This document shows, piece by piece, positions 1 through 10,869 of a DNA stretch of 64,000 nt. Position numbers and translations under genes: made by a program. The notes below the pieces were generated by a model, which made no database searches, was not told the DNA's origin, and saw only the letters and a list, made by a program, of their open reading frames with translations. Source of the DNA: Acephala macrosclerotiorum (lineage: Eukaryota > Ascomycota > Leotiomycetes > Helotiales > Mollisiaceae); contig MU119204.1 of the NCBI GenBank assembly GCA_014904845.1, positions 186,001 to 250,000 of the forward strand, read 5' to 3'. Each line of letters starts with the position of its first letter. Positions within the stretch are counted from its first letter, which is position 1.

Positions 1-1000
1 GAAAAAAGCCTTGACAAGAAATACCCAGTACCCAACTTATTCAACAGATTCACCATCAATATCCCTTCTCTTAGACCAGTATAAGAATGACTCAACCGCC
101 CTTTAAACATTCTAAACATCAAAAAATTCCCACTTCCCTGATACAAACCACCCACAGCCGGAATCCGACAACTTGCTTCCCAAGGATCATACGCTTCCCA
201 TGTTCCTTGGAAGATTTGGGAGTAGGCGTTGCCGAGACCATAGCCGTTTGGTTCCCAACGTCCGACGCTGCCGCCGTTGATGTGTGGGCCAAGTGCGAAG
301 GCGGAGTCGCCGGGTTGCCAGATGCGCATGCGGTTGGCGTAGGTTAGGGGTTGAGAGAGGAGATTGGCGCGTCTGGGTTAGTGGAGGGCCAGAAGTTGTT
401 CATGAGCCAGGTTTGAGTTGCAAGAATGTTGAGGTGAGCTCGTGCTTTGACTTGGGCTGGCGACCAATAGAGCTCAAGGATTGCGGGGCTGTCTGCTGGA
501 AAACCTGTTTCTCTAAATCAGCAAAGTTCGAGAAAAGGGATGACAGAAAAAGATACCTTTAATTAAAAAATTCATCTTAACATACTCCTCCATCTCAGCC
601 TTATACCCCCTCGCCTCCTCCTCCATTACAACACCCTTCACGACATCCACTCCCCTCCACCTTATCTCCTTCACAAACTCTTCTAGAGCCTTCCCCAAAT
701 CCACAAACTTGATCTGTGGAATAATACTCGAACCTTTCTGCTCCACAAGCTCAGTTTCCGTTGTAAGTTGCTTCAATAACAGGTCCCAGCTTTCCGTCAC
801 TCGCTCTTCGTTACTACGGAGGAGATTTCATTTTATGATTGCGAATCGTTCAGGTAATGGAGGCGACTTGAGTCCGGAGAGGGAGACGAAAACGGATGAG
901 ATGTCGCCTTTTCGGCGGGATAATGAGGTAGAAGTGGGTTCTATTTCTATTTCTATTTCTATTTCTATTACTATTACTATTACTATTACTATTAAATATA
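1..1000 (-). pseudogene. DUF1479 family protein, degenerate and 3' truncated by the window edge
   Basis: Reading leftward, the translation follows the DUF1479 family (relatives of Fe(II)/2-oxoglutarate dioxygenases): a GDISS..SLSG leader, PPLPERFA, the block with KFVDLG and RGVDVVKGVV around 600-720, then after a 46-bp intron (511-556) GFPADSPAILELYWSPAQ, later QPGDSAFALGPHINGGS and SYTGLREG. Two lesions break it. An in-frame TGA at 828-830 sits where the family usually has Arg (CGA to TGA), and a 1-nt frameshift lies in the CT/GA tract at about 352-365, after DAPIS. The usual His-x-Asp metal-site-like motif (HVDGGS as I remember it) reads HINGGS, and conserved Pro residues near the left edge are replaced. 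The 5' part runs into a microsatellite. I infer a dead or dying gene; sequencing error cannot explain both lesions easily. Confidence 0.75.
938..997. repeat. Compound hexanucleotide microsatellite
   Basis: About four to five TTTCTA units pass into about four CTATTA units. On the minus strand, in the frame of the DUF1479 pseudogene, this would encode alternating Val-Ile then Glu-Ile just upstream of the conserved leader, so the original N-terminus cannot be placed. Confidence 0.85.
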
Positions 1001-2281
1001 TGACGAGTGAGGGTAGATGATTTTGAGAGGAGGGTTGGGGGAGAGAGGAGGGGATAGGTGATCTTTTTCAACGCCAAAATACTGTATAATGAGAAAAGCA
1101 ACAAAACAAAAAGACAAAGAAGTACTGTACAGCTGGAGTGGTTCGGAGCTCTAGACTGGCTGACCTCGATGTATTCTTATACTTTCATAGAGCTAGCGCC
1201 ACTTGAAGGAAGTAAATCATTTACGAGGGTCCAGGTGTAGCAAGTGAACTAATCTCCATCTTTGAAGGGGACATTGAACTTCCTTGCGGGGAAGATGATG
1301 GAGGCGGACGTTCGAATGCGCGGGGGAAGCGGAGTTTCTCTTTTGGTAAGCCCTCCCTCGTTCGCGGTATCAAAATCTTGCATGGATGAAGGTTGAGCGA
1401 ACGTTCCGAGATTACGAAGACTTTGGTCTCTTCCCTGAGGCTCCCAATTTTAGCCCTACTGCTCCTATTTAAGCTGGAATTCTTCTTTCACTCGGAAGTA
1501 TAGATGAGCCCCTTTTTAAGCGAGGGTGAAATTCCCAAGGAGTTCACACGTGAATGTCGCAATAATGAGATCAAGGGCAGACTTGAGATTGTGAATATTG
1601 CCTTTGTGCAGATAGAATCTCGATTCCGAAGCTTCATAACGTGCGTCTTTTGAGCGTGGTTTCCATGAGCAAGATGCGGGCGGTTTATGACATTCGGTAC
1701 CCGGCCTCACTTGCCGAGCATGAACCACATTTCGGATTTTCATCTTGTCTCCCCGCGTCTCTTTTTCATTTCTGCGAATTACAGTTAAGATACTTTGTGA
1801 AGGCCACCGATCAAGTCGTAGAACACAACAAACTAACCAAGTTCTCGTGTGGGGCAGGTCTCATCAGGTAAGACCAACTTCAGATTTGCATCAGAGTTAT
1901 GCGGAGGTCGTACGGATGTAAACTTCTTCTATGAGTAAATCGCCACAAGCGCGATCGATCGCCAGATGCGTTCTTCTACACCAACTTATGTTGCGAGAGC
2001 TCGAGGGAGTTGTGATGTCGTCGAGCGAACCAGGGGCGAACCCAGTTTTGCCGGAGGAGCGTTGATACATTCACACCACTCCCGACACCCATTTGGAAGT
2101 CCGACATTCCTTCCCCTCAAACCATCATCCGAGGCCAAACTACGAGCAAGACAATGCAATGTCGGCGCTCGATTGACTGCAAACACTGCAGATGCACAGC
2201 CTTTCACTCCAAAGTGAAGGAGTTGCATGTCCAACTAATTCTGGGACATTCGGACCTTGCCATATTTGCTACTCCGCCACA
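1001..2281. other. Intergenic, no gene seen
   Basis: Only short open frames without recognisable motifs. It probably holds the 5' regions of the DUF1479 pseudogene (leftward) and of the transcription factor (rightward). An additional upstream exon of the transcription factor between about 1,960 and 2,280 cannot be excluded. Confidence 0.5.
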
Positions 2282-4646
2282 ATGGGTCCGACAGGAACTA
2301 TGTTCAAGTTTGTGGCCTCAGATGGCATTGGCAATTCTCATAAAAGGCATCAGGCAAGGCGGGCATGTGAAAACGTAAAATCCTCTTCTATCCCCTTGAC
2401 AGGTTGTCTTGACCCATGTTCTATTTCTCGGTCCGCTCCATCACGGGAAATATGGCTCTAATCCGTTGTAGTGTCGGCGCCGAAAGAAGGCTTGTCATCA
2501 TGGGCAAGGACCGCTCTCAAAGTCCAAGACGGTCCAGGACGAGAATCGCACTACTGCCCAAGGCTCGGCTTCGCCAAGCCATTCCTCATATGCGAACATC
2601 AATGATCAGCTGGCAGATCGACCTCAAGCCAAGGATGTCACACAAGAGTGCACGCCAACCGAGACGGAAAGTCATCGTGGAGGGAACTCCATGATCACGT
2701 CGAACGAGGAGATTCAGAACCCTCGAACACTTCTCCAAGCAGAGCAGTCTCACCAGACCCTGCACCGACAAGAAGACCAAAACTCCAGGTTCATAGGCGA
2801 CCTCAGTCCGGAAGGGATCTTTCTATCAGCTACAAGTCCTGGTGCAACTCGAGGTGGTAGTGTCGGAGTATGGCTTACAACCAATTCGAACAAGACCACC
2901 TCACAAACCACGAACCTACAATCGCCATCGAATCTGTTCTACGGTACGGGTCCATTGATTCAACAGGTACTCGTGCCAATACTCGAACAGGAATGTCTTT
3001 CGGCACTGCCTCCTCCACCTAGACTCAGTGCTTTGACTGAGATTTACTTTGACAAAGTCTATCCCATCCTTCCTGTGGTTGACGAAGCCGATTATCGAGA
3101 CCTCCCTCCGACAGATCCACATCGAGTTCTTCTCCAACAAGGGATCTGCTTGGCTGCTTCAAAGAATTTTGCTGCGCGACAGCATCTCGTCTTGGACGAA
3201 TCAGCGTCACCCCTCAACTGCAGAGAATTTGGAGAGAAGCTGTCAGGAGCTATGAGGATGTCCATTGAAATGGGACTTGTAACAATCAAGATTGTAATCA
3301 TCCGGGCACTAATGTTGATGCACCAGTTCACTGATAACCCTATTGGTGAAGATTTTACATCGCAGTAAGTTGTGCTCGAGACCACGTGCATGGTGACAAT
3401 CATTGCACAATTCTTCCTACCCGACACCGTTTGCTAAATCCTAAAACACCTCTATTTCTCACAGCATCAATCATGAAGCGGATTGCTGACGTTTGGTAGG
3501 TTCTGTACCCGGGCTGTCCACCACGCTCAATCAATTGGAATGCATCTAAAAGAGGACCAAGATAGAAGTAGCAGTACGCTCTTTTGTTGCGTGTGGGCAA
3601 TCGACAAGTTGAATGCTGCTCTCTATGGACGTGCAGTACAGATGCACGAAAGAGACCTGAGCGTAGACCTCCCTTCCTACTTCGATGCACAAGAGCCAAG
3701 TTTTCGGTTGTTTCTCCATGTCATCGCCCTCCTAGAAAAAGTAATCGATATCTACCGACCAGCCAGCAGTGAGAACCCCGTACTGACATGGGACTTCCCT
3801 TCCTTCGAAGATGTGGCTCTGAGATGTGGAGTATCTCAAATTAGCACATCAGCATTAGGTGAATTTTCCTCCCCTCATCTATCAATGGATTGTCGATTGT
3901 GAGACTGACATCCCCGATTCCTCGTAGCAACGATTGAGATTCTCTATCATGCAGTCACAACCCTCTCCTGCCGTTCCAAAAGCTGGGCAGATCCACAACG
4001 CTCGAGCACCTCATACCTCCGTCAAAGTCTCTCGACGGCGACACTAAGCTCCACCGTTGGCTGTGAAGTTACACAAGAGTATTCACCCACACTGTTTCCC
4101 TTTGTACCGTATGCAATGTCTCTATCAATGAGCATTGCTTATCGGGAGATGCGTCACAGCAAGTTGACGTTGCACCGGACTCGATCCCGAAGACAGTTCC
4201 AGACCCTCTGTGATGCTCTTTCGAAACTTGAAGGCATTTTTTGGTCAGCATCAGCGACTTCGGAGATGGGTAAGAAATTGTTGAAGGAGATGGACAGAGT
4301 ATTTTCAACAATCTCTACGTCAGAAAGAAGACCGGAGCAATCCTCGGCACATGACATCGGGGATGATCAAGGTCCTTCGAGTCTAGCTGCTCAAAATGGT
4401 ACGACGATTAGCTGCTTCTCGAAAACTTGCTTTTGCTGACAATCTGAGCAAATAGAAGATCAAAATTACACGAGCATAACCGGAAATATTCCCAATCAAT
4501 CGATGCAAGATGTCGACCTTTCAGTCTTCGGCTCCATTCCAGACATCGATTTGTTTGGTATGTTTGATCCAGCATTCGACCTCGATGGCTTCGATGCCTG
4601 CTTGGAGGGAAACCTGAATCCTGCATTTCCGACCAACTTCCAATAG
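2282..4646 (+). CDS. Fungal transcription factor with half zinc cluster (cutinase-TF-like)
   Basis: Exons 2282-2374, 2472-3364, 3500-3858, 3928-4398 and 4456-4646 join in frame to 668 residues. The N-terminus has HKRHQARRACEN|CRRRKKACHH; the first intron splits the Cys pair, giving C29-x2-C32-x6-C39. No second trio of Cys follows, so this is only half of a Zn2Cys6 cluster, although the basic stretch is intact. The middle holds the fungal-specific TF domain: an Ala-Leu-Pro-Pro-Pro-rich entry, YFDKVYPILPVVDEADY, LLQQGICLAA, then QFCTRAVHHAQSIGMHLK and WAIDKLNAALYGR. The C-terminus ends in a short acidic aromatic segment, DIDLFGMFDPAFDLDGF, resembling the tail of cutinase-type (Ctf1/Far-like) regulators as I recall them. 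Role: presumably a nuclear regulator of carbon or lipid use. The start is the ATG at 2282; Met-2192 in the same frame is an alternative, and another upstream exon is possible. Confidence 0.82.
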
Positions 4647-5835
4647 CCATCTCCTTTCTCACAAATTTTGGCATGAACCGCGAGTTCAAGCTTCGCGAGG
4701 CATGGACCTCTTTTGGCTCACTTCTCTCGCGAGATTGAGACATCATCTCTTCTAGGCCAATGGATCAACCCAACTCAAACCAACACTGATTCTCATTGTT
4801 GAAGTTTCGGATCAAAGAAGGGAGAGATTGGCTTTGAGCAGTAAATTACCCCGCTTACTGGGAAAGAGCCTCCGAAGAAGTGCCCTCTCATCGGCGCTGA
4901 GATGGGCCCAGAGTGCTGAAAATGCAGGGACAGTTTGGGAGCGCCACGTATCCTTGAGCCCAATAGCAATAGCACTATGGCCGTGCCGGAATCCTAATGC
5001 CTCGTCTGGCTCTTCGGTTCTCGAAGATCGCTGCAAGAGCCAATTGCTGAAGTGCTGGGAAAGAGCTCTTGATGAGGAGACTCGTAGTAACACATGAGGC
5101 ATGTCATACCGAGTCAGGAGACAGGAACGCAGGGACAAAGCACATTGTCGTTCCATGAGCAGTTGCACTGGATTACCATTGCCCGGAAGCCCAAAGGCAG
5201 GCTTAGGTTCGATTGAGAGGGAAATTCTAGCGCAGCGAGCTGAACATGGCTGGTGTTAAAGGAGCTGGCAGACCAGGAATTGAAGAAGCCAAGAGAGGGT
5301 GTAGAACTTAGGTGAACATCTCAGGGAGAACTGAAGGAAAAGTCTTCTCTTGCTGTCATTTGACACGATCCAACACATCAAAAACGACATTTCACAATGC
5401 ACCAAGACCTGTGATTGACATTTGTGTTTATCATCTCTACATTAATGGGTGATGCTATCTAGTAAGCCTCTATGTAGCTATCCATTGCAGACCTTCTATC
5501 ATCAATGATCATTTCCACATGCGCAGATGAAATACTGCACCAAATGTAAATGCCCAGCGCTGAAATAAAGCCGACGCATCGACTTTTCACTGAAGTGAAA
5601 GCTGACACTGAACAATGCTGAACATATCGGGCTCTCACTGAACCAAACCCTTCCACGTGCATGTGAGCCCGGGAATTCGGAGGAACGGATCTGCCGAACG
5701 AGTTCGTTCGTGCGCCCGTTTCGATGGGGAGAAAAGTTACGGAAATCGAGACCGACAATTGGGATTTCCCGACCGTAGATTGGCCAGACTGCCAGGTCAA
5801 GAACAGGCGGTAGGTACTAAAAAAGAGTATCATAC
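4647..5835. other. Convergent intergenic region
   Basis: This lies between the 3' ends of the transcription factor and fun30. Open frames of 118 and 126 codons on the minus strand have no recognisable features and one overlaps the fun30 stop. Nothing supportable is seen. Confidence 0.5.
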
Positions 5836-8800
5836 TCAAACAAGCATCTCCTCTTCATCCTCATTAATCATAACAGGCTTCTCCTTCGCAGCACTTCGGC
5901 TTCCAGATGGCTTCTCATTCTCCTTTGTTAGCATGGAGAGGATGGAAGACTTCTTGCGTGATGGCAGCTTGCCCTGAGGAGGCTTTGACTCAGACTCTGT
6001 CTCCTTGCTGGCCTCGGCCTCGGCTGCCTCGGTCTCGGTGCTTGTATCATTGCCGTTCAAGAAAGATTTGGCAATAGCAGCCTCGCCAGCATCGTCGTCC
6101 TCACCAGCTACTCTGCCATCAAGCAGCAGCTTGCTCTGACCCAGTTGATGGATTTGCTCCTCGATTGTGCCCTTCGTGACAAGCCTGACAACTTCAACCT
6201 CTCTCTTTTGACCCACGCGATGTGCGCGGTTCTCGGCTTGTCGATCATCCTGGGGATTGAAGCTACTGTCGAAGATGATGACTTTATTGGCATACATCAA
6301 GTTGATACCAGTACCACCGGCCTTCGTGGTGAGCAAGAAAGCGGTGATGCTTGAGTCCTTTGCGAATGTATCGATTAGTGATTGCCGTGTGTTGATTTGA
6401 GTACTGCCATCGATACGAACGAACATGATTCCAGATGAGTTCAGTACTTGCTCTAAGATGTCAAGGACAAGAGAAAATTGCGAGAAGATCAAGACACGGT
6501 CACCGTTCTCCTTGTAGGATTTGACGAGCTTGATCATCGATTGAACTTTGCCAGAATCCATCCATGCAAGGTCCGGAATGTCGAACTTACGGATGCATGG
6601 GTAGATTTGGCACCACGTGTGCAGCCAGTAATCAGACATCATGCGCATCTCTCCGTGAAGATGTTCAAGCGCAGCAGAAGGCTTGAATTCTTCCGGGACC
6701 CGCTTGCGGAGTATGTCAGCCATTTGTTTGATTTTGTCCTCGGTGAAGTGTCGCCGGAACAAAAGGGGATGAATGGCAGCCTTTCGAAGCTGCATTAAGG
6801 GATTATTCTCATCAGACTTCGGTACCACGCCACCCTCGACACGAATGCGAGCCCTCTCACGAGCTTGTTCCACGTGACTTTCATATATCTCCTTCTGAGA
6901 TGGATGTAGAGTTGCATACTCGACTCGAAGGATCTTAGCCGGCAGATGCTTGAGGACTTGCTCCTTCTTGCGTCGGAGGACAAACGGAGTGAGTATAGAT
7001 CTAGCACGGTCGATTCTTTGCTTAGAAAGAAGCGCAGCATGGTCCGTATCTTTTGTAGTGGCCTTCACGCTGAAGATGAACTGCAATTGCTCCTCGAGTG
7101 TTGCAAAAACAGCGGGTAGGATAAATGCAAGGATTGCAACCAGCTCTCGAAGATTGTTTTGCAACGGAGTGCCTGTGAGTAGCAGTCGGAAGTTGGCAGG
7201 GATTTTGATCATCCCTTGATAACGTTGAGCTTTGGTATTCTTCAACATATGGCCTTCATCATAAACAATGACCTAATGTTTGGTTAGTATATCATATCAG
7301 GGGATGGATACCAACGAAGCTCACATCAGCTGTCAAACGCCTCAGAAATTTATTATCCTCTTTCTTCCATGCCATATCATACGTAGTCAATACAACATTG
7401 AGGTCCCCACGCCTCTCAAGCATATCTTCGGCCGCCTCTGCTCGAGCTGCTTGTCCACCTGGATGAAGTTAGCATTGATTAATTCAGATTTCAGAGTCCA
7501 CATACCATGGTAAATGTCAATGGCAAGATCGGGCGAGAACTTTTGAAATTCACGACCCCAATTCTCCAAGGTTGAGCCAGGACAAATGACGATGTGAGGG
7601 CCCGTATGACCAGTTTCGACAAGGTGGGTTAAGAGAGAAATGACCTGACAAGTCTTTCCGAGACCCATATCATCAGCAAGAATGCAGCTCAGATTGTGCC
7701 TGTACATCAGAGCAAGCCAATTCAAACCAACTACTTGGTAGTCCTTGAGCACGCAATCTTCTGCCATCATATCAGGCTTTTTCAAAAACTCGACATTTCT
7801 TTTTCGCTTGACTACCGGTGCCTTAACATCATCGTCACCAGTGTTAGACGCGAAACCGCTGTTCGGAGATCCTAAGCCAGAGTCACGCTGCGACTCATCC
7901 TCCAGAGACGTAAGTTCAAGTTCACCGGATTTGGAGGCTCCAAAGACATCAAATCCCCATTCCTTCATCTCCTCGCTGATGGGCTTGCCCAAATCCTCGC
8001 ACGTTGTCTCCAGTGTCGTAATAGCTTGAAATGCTTCAAACATGTCAATGCACTTCTGAACGATCTTGTCACCAATCGGGGCTCTTGCACTCTTCTTGCC
8101 ACTCTTAGTAGGCTTCTGGTTCTCGACCACTCTTGCCGCATTCAACGTCTTGAAAGGACGAGCAGCGATCATGGTCTCAAGCTCGTGCGTGGGAAGGCTC
8201 GTAAGATCAACAGCATCCTTCAGTGTGCATGTGTTCAGAAACTTCAGAGCACGATCTTCTAGCTCTGGGCTGTCTTCCTCTGCTTCCTCCTCACCAGACG
8301 CTAAACCAGAATCTGAATCGTACTCGTCTTCGATTTCTGGGAGCTGGGGCTTGAGGGGCGATGAAATGTGAGGGGTTGCTGGCGATGAAGGATGTTTGCG
8401 ACCCTGGACGAGCTTGCTCTTCTTCGGGGCCTCTGCAACGGCAGTTTGTTGTTTTGGTGCTGATTGCGTTGAGGAGTATCTGTCGCGGATGGAGGCTACA
8501 GGACCTTCCAAAACCCGCTTCATCTGTAGCTCTGGCTTCTTCTGCGGAGTCTCGTCATCGTCAATCACGATGACTTTGCCTTTCTTTTCTTGGGCGTTCA
8601 TGTACTTTTCGATGGCGTCTTGAACGTTGCCTTTGCACTCGGTGATCATATTTCGGGCCAACAAGACTGGCACATGGGGCAGTACAGTTCTAAATCGGAC
8701 AATTGATTGCTCCATATTTGGGTCAACATCAGCCAGACTGATGTCCACAATAGCTTGCGCTCTCTCTGGCCTCGTCTGGTTTGGTCCCTTGTATGTCGAG

Positions 8801-9462
8801 TTGTTCATGATAGCGGTGAATTTGGCCTGACCATTTGCAGGGTGCAGGGTATCCTTGCTCGATGAACCTCCGAAAGACGAGTGCGCACTTCTCGAGACGA
8901 ATTTGGTTGGGGCAATATTGGCAAGACCAGACTCATCATCCGAGCTATCGATCTGATATGGAGGCTTCGGGTCGTCATCGTCAGAAATCGTGTAGACCTT
9001 GACAGGAGGCTTTGCGACGATCCCAGCTGGAGGTCTGTACGCGGTCCCAGCAGGAGCCATGCTCATAGCTAGAGGTCGAGGGGGGAGTCGAGGGGGCATG
9101 GAACCGTTTTGTTGAGCAGGTTTGGAGGCATCTTGAGGGGGTGGAGGCTCAGAATCTCTGCCGCTGAACGGGGACGAGGCCGGGACTTGTACGACCGTCT
9201 TCGGGGTGGAAGGAGGGCTAGAAGTCGCGTTTGCAGCGCGCGGGAGGATTTGGGTTGGTTGAGTCTGGTATCCGTTGCCTGGCGTATCTGGGATAAAGTC
9301 TGCAAGCAGGTCATCGCCACTATCATTGTCCGAATTGTAAGCACCAGTGTTGTTTGCGGAGGTCGAGGTTGAGTTGTAGCCAGAGGCTGTCTTTTGGCGC
9401 TTGGGAGGGGGAGAATTATCGACTAACAACGTTGGCTTCGTTGCGCCGCCGTTGAGAGCCAT
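5836..9462 (-). CDS. fun30: Fun30/SMARCAD1-type SNF2 chromatin remodeler
   Basis: Exons (minus) 9462-7506, 7458-7325 and 7272-5836, introns of 47 and 52 bp, 1175 residues, close to the family's usual size. A disordered N-terminal third with Ser/Pro-rich and acidic patches contains a CUE-like segment at about 245-290 (SIVRFRTVLPHVPVLLARNM). The split SNF2 ATPase follows: motif I DDMGLGKTCQVISLL near residue 596, the DEAH-box variant YDEGHMLKN near 700 just after the second intron, LLTGTPLQNNL, then the helicase C lobe with VLIFSQFSLVLDILE, GGTGINL and the arginine-finger motif QAENRAHRVGQ near 1040. Family knowledge: Fun30 slides or exchanges H2A-containing nucleosomes and supports heterochromatin maintenance and DNA-end resection in the nucleus. 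The start MALNGG is chosen because upstream in-frame sequence looks like 5' UTR. The gene is divergent from vma21. Confidence 0.95.
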
Positions 9463-10006
9463 CGTGGAGAAGAGCAAAGCAAAGGCTTCGAAACGATCGG
9501 TGGTTGCGCAGAAGGTGAAGGTTTCGTTGATGTTGCTCGACGAGTTCGGGAAATCGTAGATCGAGGTATTTGTGCGAAAAAATTCTGCTTGTCGCTTGTC
9601 GCTCAAAGTGAATGAGGTCGTGAAGAGCTCACTTTCGAAGTTTCCACGTCTGTTCACGTCAACCTCGCCCACTTTCCAATTGCGTCTAGTCCAAATGAAA
9701 TATGCTGCTACCACAATCCACCACACCATCCACAACAAAGAGAAGTAGAAAACACTGTAATTGCAAAAGCGAGGGTTACGGTCATCCAAATCCTCCAGTA
9801 TTGAGGGGAAAGATCAAGAGGCCGTAAAAGGAGGATTTGTGACGCTATTCTTCGTCAAAAAGTTCGCGCTAAATTTCCAACGCGCTTGCTTCGCGAGAAA
9901 CACGAAAGTCATGAGCAGCCTTGCTCATCCATCCATTCCCGAGTGACCAGCTTGTCCATCAAACGCCCGGTACATTATTCACTCCCCGAGGTCAACAGAC
10001 GAAGTC
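9463..10006. promoter_or_regulatory. Divergent promoter region fun30 / vma21
   Basis: The 544 bp between the two start codons must serve both genes. No strong TATA box or other named site is evident by eye. The minus-strand open frame extending upstream of the fun30 Met is hydrophobic near 9,700 and is not supported as coding. Confidence 0.5.
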
Positions 10007-10464
10007 ATGGCGACCCGAAGGATCATCTCAGGCGAGAAAACTATTCTGGAGAAAGATGACAAGGACTTTTCACAGCCTGCGGGCGAGAAGAGCATTATCG
10101 CCCCTGCAGTCCCTGCGTGAGCCTCACCCCAGATTCCGGCATCTAGTCACATGAATACTAACACAGTGAATCAAGGCATGTGATATATAAACTCCTGGGC
10201 TTCACGTTGGCTATGGTTGTTGGTCCCATAGGATCCTATTTCCTTACGTTGAACCTGTTATTTAGAGGTACACTCTGTTCTCTCTGATTGCTATCCACAC
10301 AGAGCTAACGACAAACAGGAAACTCGACATATGCTGGTGCATTCGCTGCAATCATGGCCAATGTCGTCCTAATCGGATATGTCATTGTTGCTTTCCAGGA
10401 AGATCAGACTGACCAGATGGAGGCAAAGGAAAAAGAGAGGAGGGAGGGAAAGAAGGCAATATAG
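10007..10464 (+). CDS. vma21: V-ATPase assembly factor VMA21
   Basis: Exons 10007-10116, 10167-10267 and 10319-10464 encode 118 residues. The product has a short polar N-terminus, a first membrane span (about 46-65, [20 protein letters not shown]), a short lumenal stretch NSTYAGA, a second span ([16 protein letters not shown]) and a charged C-terminus ending in KKAI. The final Lys-Lys-x-x is the classical dilysine ER-retrieval signal expected of VMA21, an ER membrane chaperone for assembly of the V0 sector of the vacuolar ATPase. Both introns (50 and 51 bp) have good GT-AG ends. Length and topology match the family. Confidence 0.95.
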
Positions 10465-10869
10465 TCATGTGATACGACCAGCGTTGAAGCAGCAGATTCC
10501 GGGAGTCCGGAGCTGGGATAATTCGCGTATAGGAATTAGGTCTAGGATATTGGAGAGAAAGCGAAAGCTTTCAATTTGTTTCAGAGCTCATTCGCCGAAA
10601 TATCCACTGCATTGGCGGACAAAAGTGAGCAATCATAGGGGAAGTGGTATCTGTTGTCCTGTGCCAACCACACCCCTCAGGAATATGGTAGAACCAGTGT
10701 AGCAAAGCCTAACGCCATGAATGCAGATCCAACCTAATCCGCCAATTTGTCCCATTATAGCCAGACCCAGGGACGACATCCGCCTGCCTCATGAACGTCG
10801 TTAAAATCCACGCAAGGCAATCCTGTAATCCACACAATTCATTATTAATCCTCCATTTTTCACTTTCAT
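10465..10869. other. Convergent 3' region
   Basis: This 405-bp spacer lies between the stop codons of vma21 (plus) and the DUF2406 gene (minus). No additional gene or repeat was seen. Confidence 0.5.

Noticed and set aside
4812..5168. 118-codon minus-strand ORF
   Set aside because: No motif, overlapping open frames on both strands, no splice partners.
9463..9789. N-terminal extension of fun30 to 9789
   Set aside because: The extra 109 codons contain a hydrophobic stretch not seen in the family and lie in the promoter shared with vma21.
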